Of a stretch of DNA of 64,000 bases, positions 45,077 through 53,752 are shown piece after piece (position 1 is the stretch's first letter; every line of letters begins with the position of its first letter). This DNA is from Sphingobacterium sp. SRCM116780 (GTDB lineage Bacteria > Bacteroidota > Bacteroidia > Sphingobacteriales > Sphingobacteriaceae). Below the pieces are notes generated by a model, which had not been told where the DNA came from, ran no database searches, and saw only the letters and a program-made list of their open reading frames with translations. Location: contig NZ_CP090446.1 of the NCBI RefSeq assembly GCF_021442025.1, forward strand, positions 2,046,001 through 2,110,000, written 5' to 3'. Both the position numbers and the translations under genes were made by a program.

Positions 45077-46255
45077 ATGAATGAAGATCCTATTATCATT
45101 ATTGGTGCTGGTCCTGCTGGATTGATGGCCGCTCAGCAATTAGCATTGAAAGGTTATCGAGTACATATATATGAAAAAAATAAAGCTGCAGCAAGAAAAT
45201 TTTTAGTTGCTGGACATGGTGGTTTCAATCTTACCCACAATGAACCCATAGATACGTTCATTCAAAAGTATGATGCCCTCGAGATCAAGAAGATCGTGCA
45301 ATCATTTGATAATGAAGCGACAATCCAATGGTTGTCCTCTATTGGAATATCTACTTACGTCGGAAGCTCAGGAAAGATATTTCCATCAAAAAATACTAAA
45401 CCTATACAAGTTTTACAAGCCTGGCTAGATCATCTTCAACAGTTGGGTGTTAGTATTCATTATGGATATACATGGCTTGATTTTGATAAGCAATCAGCAA
45501 CATTTGAATCCGATGGTATTATCGTTAATAGAAACTATCAAAAACTTATATTAGCTTTAGGGGGTGGCTCTTGGAAAAAAACAGGCTCAGACGCAGCATG
45601 GATCGCTATTTTAAAAAATAAAAACATAGCAATAACAGCGCTTCAATCAGCTAACTCAGGTTATAACATGATAGCCCCTTTTAAGAATCTAGAAGGGCAA
45701 GTTCTCAAAAATATATCGATTTCTTTTGGCGACCAAAGGAAACTCGGTGAGATCGTATTTACGAAATATGGAATAGAAGGAAGTCCTATTTATTACATGA
45801 ACCGTTATACTCGAAATCACGAGTTCCCACTATTTCTTCATATCGATCTTAAACCTCATATGTCTGAAATTGACATTTTAGAACAACTACAAAGTGAGGG
45901 CAATGTGAGTTCAATCTTAAAAAATAAGTTAAAGCTCTCGTCTACTGCGTTAACAGTATTGAAAAACTTAGATAAAGCTACTTTCACAGACCCTATAACA
46001 TTAGCACAAGCGATTAAAAAGTTTCCTATCCAAATTTTGAGCTTAAGACCTATTGATGAGGTTATTTCTACAGCAGGTGGTGTATCTTTTGCTGAACTCG
46101 ATGAGCGCCTCGCCTTTCATAAATTCCCAACTATATATTGTGCCGGAGAAATGATTGACTGGGAAGCCCCCACTGGAGGATATTTGCTACAAGCGTGCTT
46201 CAGTACTGGTGTTTGGGTTGCTCAAGCTATTAGCAATAGCTTGGTAATTGAGTAA
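45077..46255 (+). CDS. FAD-dependent oxidoreductase, HI0933-like (TIGR03862-type) flavoprotein
   Basis: 392 residues. N-terminal dinucleotide fold 'IIIGAGPAGLMAAQQLALKG' binds FAD. 'KFLVAGHGGFNLTHNEP' (family motif GxGxxNxTN-like), 'LILALGGGSWKKTGSDAAW', 'VISTAGGVSFAELDERLAF' and 'YCAGEMIDWEAPTGGYLLQ' identify the HI0933/YhiN group (BaiN-like), specifically the subgroup often labelled TIGR03862. The reaction is unknown. No partner genes are evident. Confidence 0.88.
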   Translation: MNEDPIIIIGAGPAGLMAAQQLALKGYRVHIYEKNKAAARKFLVAGHGGFNLTHNEPIDTFIQKYDALEIKKIVQSFDNEATIQWLSSIGISTYVGSSGKIFPSKNTKPIQVLQAWLDHLQQLGVSIHYGYTWLDFDKQSATFESDGIIVNRNYQKLILALGGGSWKKTGSDAAWIAILKNKNIAITALQSANSGYNMIAPFKNLEGQVLKNISISFGDQRKLGEIVFTKYGIEGSPIYYMNRYTRNHEFPLFLHIDLKPHMSEIDILEQLQSEGNVSSILKNKLKLSSTALTVLKNLDKATFTDPITLAQAIKKFPIQILSLRPIDEVISTAGGVSFAELDERLAFHKFPTIYCAGEMIDWEAPTGGYLLQACFSTGVWVAQAISNSLVIE

Positions 46256-46289
46256 AAATAATAATCCTATTTTTCTACAACGAAAAACA

Positions 46290-46326
46290 AAAAAGGTTAT
46301 CGCACTCATGCACGATAACCTTTTTT
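46290..46326. terminator. bidirectional rho-independent terminator
   Basis: Arms AAAAAGGTTATCG (46290-46302) and CGATAACCTTTTT (46313-46325) with a 10-base loop, between convergent flavoprotein and kdsA genes. Confidence 0.9.
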
Positions 46327-46345
46327 ATAAGAGATTTAGATAAAA

Positions 46346-47161
46346 CTAAATAATAGCCTGTCTAATACGGATTAATTTTTCCATCAATCCTTCTAAATAA
46401 TCTAGATGCAGCATATTAGCGCCATCAGATTTTGCATTTGCCGGATCAGGATGAGTTTCAATAAATAAACCATCAGCTCCTACTGCAATTGCCGCTTTTG
46501 CAATTGTTTCGATCAATTCAGGTTTACCTCCCGTTACACCAGATGTTTGATTCGGCTGCTGTAAGGAATGTGTACAATCCATAATGGTAGGTACGCCAAA
46601 GCTTTTCATCTCTGGAATCCCTCTAAAATCAACGATTAAATCCTGATATCCGAACGTATTTCCACGATCCGTTAACATTACCTTTGTATTTCCTGAATCG
46701 ATGACTTTATCAACAGCAAATTTCATCGAACCTGCATTCAAAAACTGTCCTTTTTTAATGTTAACCACTTTACCAGTCTTCGCTGCAGCAACAAGTAATT
46801 CTGTTTGGCGACAAAGAAAAGCAGGAATTTGCAGTACATCAACATAAGCTGCTGCCAATTCCGCTTCATGGCTTTCATGAATATCGGTAACCGTCGGTAT
46901 TCCAAAGGTCTTTCCAACCTTTTCTAAAATACGCAAAGCTTGTTCATCTCCAATACCTGTGAAGGAATCTACGCGTGAGCGATTTGCTTTCCGATAAGAA
47001 CCTTTAAAAATATAAGGGATATTTAATCGGTCAGTAATGGTAACTATTTTTTCAGCGATACGCAAAGCAATTTCTTCCCCTTCTATCGCACATGGCCCTG
47101 CCATTAAAAAGAAATTTGTTGAATCTCCGTTTTTAATTTGAGGTAATACTGTATTTATCAT
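46346..47161 (-). CDS. kdsA: 3-deoxy-8-phosphooctulonate synthase (KDO 8-P synthase)
   Basis: 271 residues. 'FLMAGPCAIEGEEIALRIAE', 'FKGSYRKANRSRVDSFTGIG', 'VMLTDRGNTFGYQDLIVDFR', 'VPTIMDCTHSLQQPN' and 'FIETHPDPANAKSDGANM' are the diagnostic KdsA segments for PEP and arabinose 5-phosphate binding. The product feeds the lipopolysaccharide inner core. It starts 15 bases after the recQ stop and is probably cotranscribed; the divergent kdsD supplies the arabinose 5-phosphate. Confidence 0.97.
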   Translation of the reverse strand: MINTVLPQIKNGDSTNFFLMAGPCAIEGEEIALRIAEKIVTITDRLNIPYIFKGSYRKANRSRVDSFTGIGDEQALRILEKVGKTFGIPTVTDIHESHEAELAAAYVDVLQIPAFLCRQTELLVAAAKTGKVVNIKKGQFLNAGSMKFAVDKVIDSGNTKVMLTDRGNTFGYQDLIVDFRGIPEMKSFGVPTIMDCTHSLQQPNQTSGVTGGKPELIETIAKAAIAVGADGLFIETHPDPANAKSDGANMLHLDYLEGLMEKLIRIRQAII

Positions 47162-47176
47162 GATATTTACGCGTTT

Positions 47177-49366
47177 CTAATTTCCTAATTCAGACATAAA
47201 TTTAATTCGCATTAATTGAATATCTTCATACGAATAATCATCTCCATCTAAATCTTTTAAAGCTTCATTTATAGAATCAGAATCAGCTTGTTTAAAGTAA
47301 TCATACACTTCATCCTGACGATCTTGATCAATCATCTCATCAACGAAATAACCAATGTTGAGCTTTGTTCCAGCATTAACGATCGTCTCTACTTCTTTCA
47401 ATAGTTCTTCGTAGCTAATACCTTTTGCTGCAGCAATATCATCTAAACCAATCTTACGATCAATATTCTGAATGATAGCCACTTTTAATGCAGACTTATT
47501 AGCGGTTCCTTTGATCACTAAATCGACAGGACGATCAATATCATTTTCTTCAACATAATTCTTGATCAATTCGACAAACTGCGCTCCAAATTTGACTGCT
47601 TTGCCATTACCGACTCCTTGTATCTGCTTTAATTCATCTAATGAAACTGGATAATGGGTACACATTTCATCCAAGGATGGATCTTGAAAGATAACAAATG
47701 GAGGTAATGATTTTGACTTTGCGATCTTTTTACGAAGATCTTTCAACATCTTCAACAACTCGGTATCCAAAGCACCTGTTGCATGTCCTGCATCTTCTGA
47801 ACCAGAATCGTCTGAAAAATCCAAAGGACGATTCAAGACAAATTTCAAAGCATACGGATTATTTAAATAATGGCGTCCAATATCGGTCATTTTTAACAAT
47901 CCATAATGATCAATATCTTTTGCTAAGAAATTATTTAATACCGCTTGGCGAACTAAAGACTCCCAATAGACAACACCTTTTTCTTTTCCTTTTCCAAAAA
48001 GTGGGTGCTCATCATGTTTATAGGCGGAAACAGGTTGATTATTTTGTCCTACCATCACATTAATAACATGATGATCGTCAAAATTTTCCCCTTGTTCTTT
48101 GATAAAAGAAAGAACTTCCAACAAAGATTCTTCAGCCTCAAAGTAGGTTTTTTCTGAACGACAATTATCACACATATTGCTGCATCCTGTCTCGTCAAAA
48201 TTCTCACCAAAGTAGTGCAAAATTTGTTTACGTCGACAGACTGCAGATTCCGAATAATCAATAACTTCTTTTAGAATCTGTGTACCTATTTCTCTTTCAG
48301 CGACAGGTTTATCCTTCATGAATTTTGTTAATTTCTCAACATCTTTCTCTGAATAAAAAGCAACACAAATACCCTCTCCGCCATCTCTTCCAGCACGACC
48401 AGTTTCCTGATAATAACCTTCCATTGATTTAGGAATATCATGGTGAATAACATAACGGACATCAGGTTTATCAATACCCATACCAAATGCAATTGTAGCA
48501 ACGATAACTTCAACATCCTCCATTAAGAATTTATCTTGTGTATCGGCACGCGTTTTTGCATCTAAACCTGCATGATAGGGTAATGCTTTTATACCATTGA
48601 TATTCAGCACTTCACTTATTTCTTCAACCTTCTTACGGCTTAGGCAATAAATAATACCTGTTTTACCAGGTTGGCCTTTAACGAAACGTACAATTTCCTT
48701 ATTGACATCTTTCTTTGGTCTGATCTCATAGAATAAGTTCCCCCTATTAAAAGAAGATTTAAAGAGCATCGCATCATTCATTTGAAGATTTTTGCGAATA
48801 TCAGATTGAACTTTAGGGGTAGCTGTCGCTGTTAAAGCAATAATAGGTATATGCTCACCAATACCATTGATGACCTGACGGATCTTACGATATTCTGGAC
48901 GAAAATCATGTCCCCATTCGGATATACAATGTGCTTCATCAACAGCAACAAAAGATACGGTAATTTGTTTCAGAAACTCCACATTTTCTAATTTAGAAAG
49001 AGACTCTGGTGCTACATAAAGTAATTTTGTTTTTCCGGCTGTCACATCTTGTTTAACCCGCGTAATGTCACCTTTATTCAATGAAGAATTCAAAAAGTGA
49101 GCGATACTATCCTCTCCGCCAAATACGCGAAGCTGATCAACTTGATTTTTCATCAAAGCAATTAATGGCGAGATAACAATCGCTGTCCCCTCACTCATCA
49201 ATGCTGGTAACTGATAACAAATGGATTTACCACCGCCAGTAGGCATAATGACAAATGTATCTTTCTTTTGAAGAACATTTGTTATGATTGCTTCTTGATC
49301 CCCTTTAAAAGTATCAAAACCAAAAAAATCTTGTAAATTGTCGAAAAGTGATTTTTCTATTTCCAT
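47177..49366 (-). CDS. recQ: ATP-dependent DNA helicase RecQ
   Basis: 729 residues. Walker A 'MPTGGGKSICYQLPA', DEAH box 'VAVDEAHCISEWGHDFRPEY', the motif VI 'ETGRAGRDGGEGICV', and the zinc-binding cysteines in 'CRRKQILHYFGENFDETGCSN' and 'MCDNCR' are all present. They are followed by winged-helix and HRDC regions ('EMCTHYPVSLDELKQIQGVG') and about 80 extra C-terminal residues. It unwinds DNA in recombination and replication repair. Promoter toward kdsD is shared. Confidence 0.96.
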   Translation of the reverse strand: MEIEKSLFDNLQDFFGFDTFKGDQEAIITNVLQKKDTFVIMPTGGGKSICYQLPALMSEGTAIVISPLIALMKNQVDQLRVFGGEDSIAHFLNSSLNKGDITRVKQDVTAGKTKLLYVAPESLSKLENVEFLKQITVSFVAVDEAHCISEWGHDFRPEYRKIRQVINGIGEHIPIIALTATATPKVQSDIRKNLQMNDAMLFKSSFNRGNLFYEIRPKKDVNKEIVRFVKGQPGKTGIIYCLSRKKVEEISEVLNINGIKALPYHAGLDAKTRADTQDKFLMEDVEVIVATIAFGMGIDKPDVRYVIHHDIPKSMEGYYQETGRAGRDGGEGICVAFYSEKDVEKLTKFMKDKPVAEREIGTQILKEVIDYSESAVCRRKQILHYFGENFDETGCSNMCDNCRSEKTYFEAEESLLEVLSFIKEQGENFDDHHVINVMVGQNNQPVSAYKHDEHPLFGKGKEKGVVYWESLVRQAVLNNFLAKDIDHYGLLKMTDIGRHYLNNPYALKFVLNRPLDFSDDSGSEDAGHATGALDTELLKMLKDLRKKIAKSKSLPPFVIFQDPSLDEMCTHYPVSLDELKQIQGVGNGKAVKFGAQFVELIKNYVEENDIDRPVDLVIKGTANKSALKVAIIQNIDRKIGLDDIAAAKGISYEELLKEVETIVNAGTKLNIGYFVDEMIDQDRQDEVYDYFKQADSDSINEALKDLDGDDYSYEDIQLMRIKFMSELGN

Positions 49367-49465
49367 CGAGCCTTGGGCAAAAATAAGATAGATAAATGAC
49401 CAAATAATATGTAAAATAACCTATTTTTGTAGTCATTCTTAAATATAAAAGTAGATATTTTTTTT

Positions 49466-50431
49466 GTGAAAAGCAACATCGATATAAAAAATATAGCTGT
49501 CCAAGCTATACAGGAAGAAGCTAAAGCGGTAGCTGATTTATCGCAACGAATTGACGACGACTTTGTTAACGTGGTTAAGCATATCATAAATTTAAAAGGT
49601 CGTGTTATCGTCACTGGAATAGGAAAAAGTGCAATAATAGCGCAAAAGATTGTTGCAACCATGAATTCAACAGGAACCCCCTCTATTTTTATGCACGCAG
49701 CTGATGCCATTCATGGAGACTTAGGGATCATTCAAAATCAAGATTTAATCATCGCTATTTCGAAAAGTGGCACGACTCCAGAAATTAAAGTTCTGGTACC
49801 GTTCTTAAAGCAAACTAGCAATACACTGGTTGCTCTAGTAGGCAACGTTAACTCGTATTTAGCAGAGCAGGCAGATTATGTACTAGATACCACGGTTGAT
49901 AAAGAAGCTTGTCCAAATAACCTCGCTCCTACGTCTAGTACAACTGCTCAACTTGCCATGGGAGATGCTTTAGCGGTATGTTTACAAGAGTGTCGTGAAT
50001 TTTCAGATAAAGATTTTGCAAAATACCATCCAGGGGGTGCTCTTGGAAAGAAATTGTATTTAAAAGTAGCAGACCTTTCTGATCAAAATGAAAAACCTCA
50101 GATTCAAAGCGATGCAAGTATCAGAGAAATTATACTCACCATTACACAAAATCGATTAGGCGCTGTTGCTGTTTTGAATGAAGATAAAATTATTGGTATT
50201 ATTACCGATGGTGATATTCGTCGTATGTTAGAGAATCATCAAGATCTAACAGGATTGGTTGCTTCCAACATCATGGGAGCAAATCCCAAAACAATTGATA
50301 AATCTGAACTCGCAGTGCATGCCTTACAGATGATGCGTCAAAATAATATTTCTCAGTTGGTTGTTCTAGAATCTGGTAAATATGATGGTATCATTCATAT
50401 TCAAGATCTTTTGAAAGAAGGTATTATCTAA
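49466..50431 (+). CDS. kdsD: KpsF/GutQ-type sugar isomerase, arabinose-5-phosphate isomerase
   Basis: 321 residues: an SIS domain ('RVIVTGIGKSAIIAQKIVA', 'AISKSGTTPEIKVL', 'APTSSTTAQLAMGDALAV', 'KYHPGGALGKKL') followed by two CBS domains (about 205-320). It makes arabinose 5-phosphate from ribulose 5-phosphate, the substrate for the KdsA encoded across recQ. The start is a GTG at 49466 ('gtgaaaagcaac'); no ATG precedes the SIS homology closely enough. A TAnnTTTG match (TATTTTTG, 49422-49429) lies 37 bases upstream. Confidence 0.93.
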   Translation: MKSNIDIKNIAVQAIQEEAKAVADLSQRIDDDFVNVVKHIINLKGRVIVTGIGKSAIIAQKIVATMNSTGTPSIFMHAADAIHGDLGIIQNQDLIIAISKSGTTPEIKVLVPFLKQTSNTLVALVGNVNSYLAEQADYVLDTTVDKEACPNNLAPTSSTTAQLAMGDALAVCLQECREFSDKDFAKYHPGGALGKKLYLKVADLSDQNEKPQIQSDASIREIILTITQNRLGAVAVLNEDKIIGIITDGDIRRMLENHQDLTGLVASNIMGANPKTIDKSELAVHALQMMRQNNISQLVVLESGKYDGIIHIQDLLKEGII

Positions 50432-50552
50432 GCTAAATTAATGTAATATTATTGTTATCAGGCTCCTTTTTAGTGGAAACAAACATTCAATTATTTACTT
50501 TGGTACATTGTTTGACAATAGTAAAGAAATAGTTAAAAAATAAAAACAAGAT

Positions 50553-50927
50553 ATGAAAAAGTTTATAGCCGTATTAGCTGTTGTTATTGCATTCGTTGGA
50601 TTTACTGCTATGCAAGCAAGTCAAAGCGAATTTAAATTTGAGAAAGAGACACATGATTTTGGAAAAATCCCACAAGGAACTCCAGTTTCCTATAGTTTCA
50701 AATTTTCAAATGTTGGAAGTGAGCCCATTATTATCGCAGATGTAAAACCTTCATGTGGCTGTTCTGTTGCAGAGTTCACAAAAACACCGATCAAACCAGG
50801 TGAAGCTGGAACCATAAAAGTAACATACAATGCTGCTTCAAAAGCTCCTTTTACAAAGAGCTTTACAGTAACATCTAATACCAAAACACCTGTAAAAACA
50901 TTATATATTAAAGGAATCGTAGAATAA
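50553..50927 (+). CDS. DUF1573 domain protein, exported
   Basis: 124 residues with a signal peptide ('KKFIAVLAVVIAFVGFTAMQ') and a single DUF1573 domain. The conserved part reads 'FEKETHDFGKIPQGTPVSYS', 'NVGSEPIIIADVKPSCGC' and 'PIKPGEAGTIKVTYN'. The fold is immunoglobulin-like (related to ASPM-SPD-2-Hydin domains); function is unknown. It is widespread in Bacteroidota. Monocistronic with its own terminator. Confidence 0.92.
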   Translation: MKKFIAVLAVVIAFVGFTAMQASQSEFKFEKETHDFGKIPQGTPVSYSFKFSNVGSEPIIIADVKPSCGCSVAEFTKTPIKPGEAGTIKVTYNAASKAPFTKSFTVTSNTKTPVKTLYIKGIVE

Positions 50928-50952
50928 TCACTTTCGTATAAAAATTATAAGG

Positions 50953-50980
50953 AAAAGCCACTTTCTAAAGTGGCTTTTTT
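50953..50980 (+). terminator. rho-independent terminator after the DUF1573 gene
   Basis: AAAAGCCACTTT / AAAGTGGCTTTT with a two-base loop and a long T-run. Confidence 0.9.
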
Positions 50981-50993
50981 ATTTTTTATTCCT

Positions 50994-51001
50994 TAAATTT
51001 G
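50994..51001 (+). promoter_or_regulatory. -7 box TAAATTTG before the aminotransferase gene
   Basis: Matches TAnnTTTG, 21 bases before the ATG at 51023. No matching -33 is seen at the ideal distance because the DUF1573 terminator occupies that place. Confidence 0.35.
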
Positions 51002-51022
51002 CGCAGATAATCCATATAAATA

Positions 51023-52222
51023 ATGCCAGCAATATCACAAAAAGGGTATAATATGCCCGCATCCCCAATTAGAAAACTTACCCCATTTGCAGATCAGGCA
51101 AAAAAAGAAGGCAAGAAAATCTATCATTTAAATATCGGACAGCCGGACATCGCGACTCCAGAGGTTATGCTTCATGCATTAAAAAATATTGATTTCAAAG
51201 TTTGGGCTTATACTCCATCTGAAGGAACAGCCTCTTATCGCAACAAACTCACTTCATACTACAATAAGTTAAATTATAATATTGAGCCTACAGATATTTT
51301 AGTTACCAATGGTGGCTCTGAGGCGATCATGATTGCCATGCAAGCATGTCTTAACCCTGGTGAAGAGGTCATTATCCCTGAACCTTTCTATGCAAACTAT
51401 AATGGTTTTGCATGTTCAGCAGATATTATAGTGAAACCCATTATGTCTTATATTGACAATGGATTTGCTTTACCCTCTATTGCTGAATTTGAAAAAGTAA
51501 TTACTGAAAAAACAAAAGCTATTGCCATCTGTAATCCAAATAATCCAACGGGTTATCTATACTCGAGAGCAGAGTTGGAAGCTTTACGTGAACTTTGTTT
51601 AAAGTATGACCTTTATTTGTTTTCAGATGAAGCTTATCGTGAATTCTGTTATGATGGTCGCGAATTCATTTCACCAATGCACATGGAAGGATTAGAGCAA
51701 CATGTTGTTGTCTTTGATACTGTTTCAAAACGTTATTCTGCTTGTGGAGCACGTATTGGCTGTTTAATCACTAGAAACAAAGAACTATATCAAGTAGCAC
51801 TTAAATTTGCTCAAGCGCGTTTAAGCCCTTCTTTGGAAGGTCAGATTGCTTCTGAAGCTGCAGTAAATACTCCTCATAGCTATTTTGAAGCCGTGTCCAA
51901 AGAATATACCGCTCGTCGTGACACGTTAGTTGCTGGTTTAAATAAAATAGAAGGTGCATTTTCTCCGAATCCGGGAGGAGCTTTTTACGTTGTTGCCAAA
52001 TTGCCAATCGATAATGCAGACAAATTCTGCCAATGGATGTTAGAAGAGTTTGCTTATGAAAATGAAACGGTTATGATGGCTCCTGCAACTGGATTTTATA
52101 GTACGCCTGGTGCAGGTACAAATGAAGTACGTTTAGCTTATGTACTGAATCAAGAAGACTTGACAAAGGCATTAATTTGCCTAGAAAAAGGATTAGCAGT
52201 ATATCCTGGCCGCACAGTATAA
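51023..52222 (+). CDS. PLP-dependent aminotransferase, class I/II (AspC-like)
   Basis: 399 residues. 'LNIGQPDIATPEVMLHAL', 'LVTNGGSEAIMIAMQACL', 'AICNPNNPTGYLYSRAEL', 'LFSDEAYREFCYDG' and the PLP-lysine segment 'FDTVSKRYSACGARIGCLIT' (Lys in SKRYS) are in the standard order; 'GAGTNEVRLAYVLN' carries the substrate-carboxylate Arg. The specific amino acid is not certain; aspartate or aromatic types are both possible. Monocistronic. Confidence 0.92.
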   Translation: MPAISQKGYNMPASPIRKLTPFADQAKKEGKKIYHLNIGQPDIATPEVMLHALKNIDFKVWAYTPSEGTASYRNKLTSYYNKLNYNIEPTDILVTNGGSEAIMIAMQACLNPGEEVIIPEPFYANYNGFACSADIIVKPIMSYIDNGFALPSIAEFEKVITEKTKAIAICNPNNPTGYLYSRAELEALRELCLKYDLYLFSDEAYREFCYDGREFISPMHMEGLEQHVVVFDTVSKRYSACGARIGCLITRNKELYQVALKFAQARLSPSLEGQIASEAAVNTPHSYFEAVSKEYTARRDTLVAGLNKIEGAFSPNPGGAFYVVAKLPIDNADKFCQWMLEEFAYENETVMMAPATGFYSTPGAGTNEVRLAYVLNQEDLTKALICLEKGLAVYPGRTV

Positions 52223-52240
52223 ATAGATTAAAATATAGTT

Positions 52241-52272
52241 AAAAAAGACCTCAAATTATTGAGGTCTTTTTT
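52241..52272 (+). terminator. rho-independent terminator after the aminotransferase gene
   Basis: 14-base arms AAAAAAGACCTCAA and TTGAGGTCTTTTTT with a four-base loop and T-tail. Confidence 0.92.
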
Positions 52273-52335
52273 TTATAAAACAAATTAGGTACTTTTTACG
52301 TTATTATACTAATTGATCACTTAATTTTAAATAGT

Positions 52336-52629
52336 ATGGATAAATTGAAAAAGTTTGAATTGATGGAGAAAATCGCAAGAGAGCTAGAAGATGTTAGAAA
52401 AAGTCAACAAGCTGTATTAGAAAAAATTGGGAAAATCGAAGTTGATAATATGGAACTTGGAGACAAAAACTTGGAGAAAACTTTACCGGATATTTTTCAA
52501 CGTACAGCAGATAATTCGGATGCAATTCGACAGCTATTGGAATCTTTTCAAGAAAAAACGGATGAATTTGGAGAGGCCAACCATGTTGATAAACTAAAAG
52601 AACAACAACAGATCAATAGTGTTAAATAA
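52336..52629 (+). CDS. small predicted coiled-coil protein, unknown function
   Basis: 97 residues, almost entirely charged and helical: 'MDKLKKFELMEKIARELED', 'KSQQAVLEKIGKIEVDN', 'AIRQLLESFQEKTDEFGE'. Leucines and isoleucines fall at near-heptad spacing. No signal, membrane segment, cysteine or known motif. It is flanked by terminators on both sides and so is its own unit. The clean start, steady codon structure and terminators argue that it is real. I do not recognise a family. Confidence 0.7.
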   Translation: MDKLKKFELMEKIARELEDVRKSQQAVLEKIGKIEVDNMELGDKNLEKTLPDIFQRTADNSDAIRQLLESFQEKTDEFGEANHVDKLKEQQQINSVK

Positions 52630-52665
52630 AAAAGAAGAGCTTCCTATTTGGAAGCTCTTCTTTTT
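52629..52665. terminator. bidirectional rho-independent terminator overlapping the cmk stop
   Basis: 16-base arms 52629-52644 and 52650-52665 (AAAAAGAAGAGCTTCC/GGAAGCTCTTCTTTTT). The stem overlaps the final bases of cmk. Confidence 0.9.
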
Positions 52666-53330
52666 GTATATTCATCAATAACAAATGTTAATTGATCTTC
52701 TTGGGTCATATGTGAATTATCCAATACAATGGCATCTTCTGCTTTTCGTAATGGACTTTCCTCTCTGGTACTATCGATATGGTCACGGTGGGCAAGATTC
52801 TTGATAATCTCTTCCATGGTCACCTGTTCGCCTTTACTGAGTAATTCTAAATATCTACGAGCGGCGCGAACTTGTGGATCAGCAGTCATAAAAATTTTAA
52901 GATCTGCATCAGGAAATACTGTCGTTCCGATATCCCTTCCATCCATTACGATATTACGCCTTTTTCCTAATTTCTGTTGTTGCGCAACCATCGCTGTACG
53001 AACGGCTTTAATTGTGCTCACTTCACTTACTTTATCTGAAATATACATTTGACGAATTTCATCAGAAATATCCTCATCATTTAAATGAATTTCCGTTTTA
53101 TCTGAATTTGGGATAAAATCAATATGAATATTTTCTAGCGCATTTGCAACAGCTTCTCCATTTTCTAAATCGATCTGCTCTCTCATAAAATAGAGTGTAA
53201 CAGCGCGATACATAGCCCCACTATCGATGAAAACAAATTTCAACTTTTTTGCCAATGCCTTGGCTACTGTGCTTTTTCCACAAGAAGAAAAACCATCAAT
53301 TGCAATAATAAAGTTATGTCTATGTGTCAT
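52644..53330 (-). CDS. cmk: cytidylate kinase
   Basis: 228 residues. P-loop 'AIDGFSSCGKSTVAKALAKK', 'FIDSGAMYRAVTLYF', the CMP-binding segment 'NIVMDGRDIGTTVFPDADLK' and 'IFMTADPQVRAARRYLEL' are the family signature. It phosphorylates CMP and dCMP. It is the last gene of the topA - hypothetical - cmk transcript, starting three bases after the hypothetical gene's stop. Confidence 0.96.
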   Translation of the reverse strand: MTHRHNFIIAIDGFSSCGKSTVAKALAKKLKFVFIDSGAMYRAVTLYFMREQIDLENGEAVANALENIHIDFIPNSDKTEIHLNDEDISDEIRQMYISDKVSEVSTIKAVRTAMVAQQQKLGKRRNIVMDGRDIGTTVFPDADLKIFMTADPQVRAARRYLELLSKGEQVTMEEIIKNLAHRDHIDSTREESPLRKAEDAIVLDNSHMTQEDQLTFVIDEYTKRRASK

Positions 53331-53333
53331 AAA

Positions 53334-53747
53334 CTAATTCATTCCTCCTATGATCACCCCCACCTTATTCACTAAAGGTACAAGTATTAAGTTGCCTTCA
53401 ACAATACTCTCAGGCAAGAAGATATATTTTTTATCGTAAATAATATGATCGATGTAATAACTTAACCAATATTCATTGGTCAAACCAAATACTTGCTCAT
53501 CAATTGCTTCGATTTTAGTAAAAGAATGCGCATCCAAATTCCCTATAAAATGACGAAGTGTAGTGGTTTGGACATGTTTACCATCTTTCTCACCATAACC
53601 TTTTGAAGTCACCAAAACAGTTTGAATATCTTGATTTTTTTCATTGATTAAATATACATTCCACACCTTCGATTCTGGACTCTCACTTTCCAAAACAACG
53701 GCTACTGTGATATTTTGAACGATATTTTCTGGTAAATCCTTTTTCAT
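53334..53747 (-). CDS. conserved hypothetical protein between topA and cmk
   Basis: 137 residues, no signal peptide or membrane helix. The sequence reads as a mixed alpha/beta cytoplasmic protein: strand 'NITVAVVLESES', strand 'WNVYLINEKNQDIQTVLVTS', a glycine/lysine turn 'KGYGEKDGKH', and C-terminal strands ending 'NLILVPLVNKVGVIIGGMN'. It starts five bases after the topA stop and ends three bases before cmk, so it is certainly cotranscribed and translated with essential genes. I do not recognise its family. Confidence 0.8.
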   Translation of the reverse strand: MKKDLPENIVQNITVAVVLESESPESKVWNVYLINEKNQDIQTVLVTSKGYGEKDGKHVQTTTLRHFIGNLDAHSFTKIEAIDEQVFGLTNEYWLSYYIDHIIYDKKYIFLPESIVEGNLILVPLVNKVGVIIGGMN

Positions 53748-53752
53748 ACCAA

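Noticed and set aside
49357..49710. 117-codon minus-strand frame overlapping kdsD
   Set aside because: It is antisense to the well-supported SIS domain of kdsD and has no family features.
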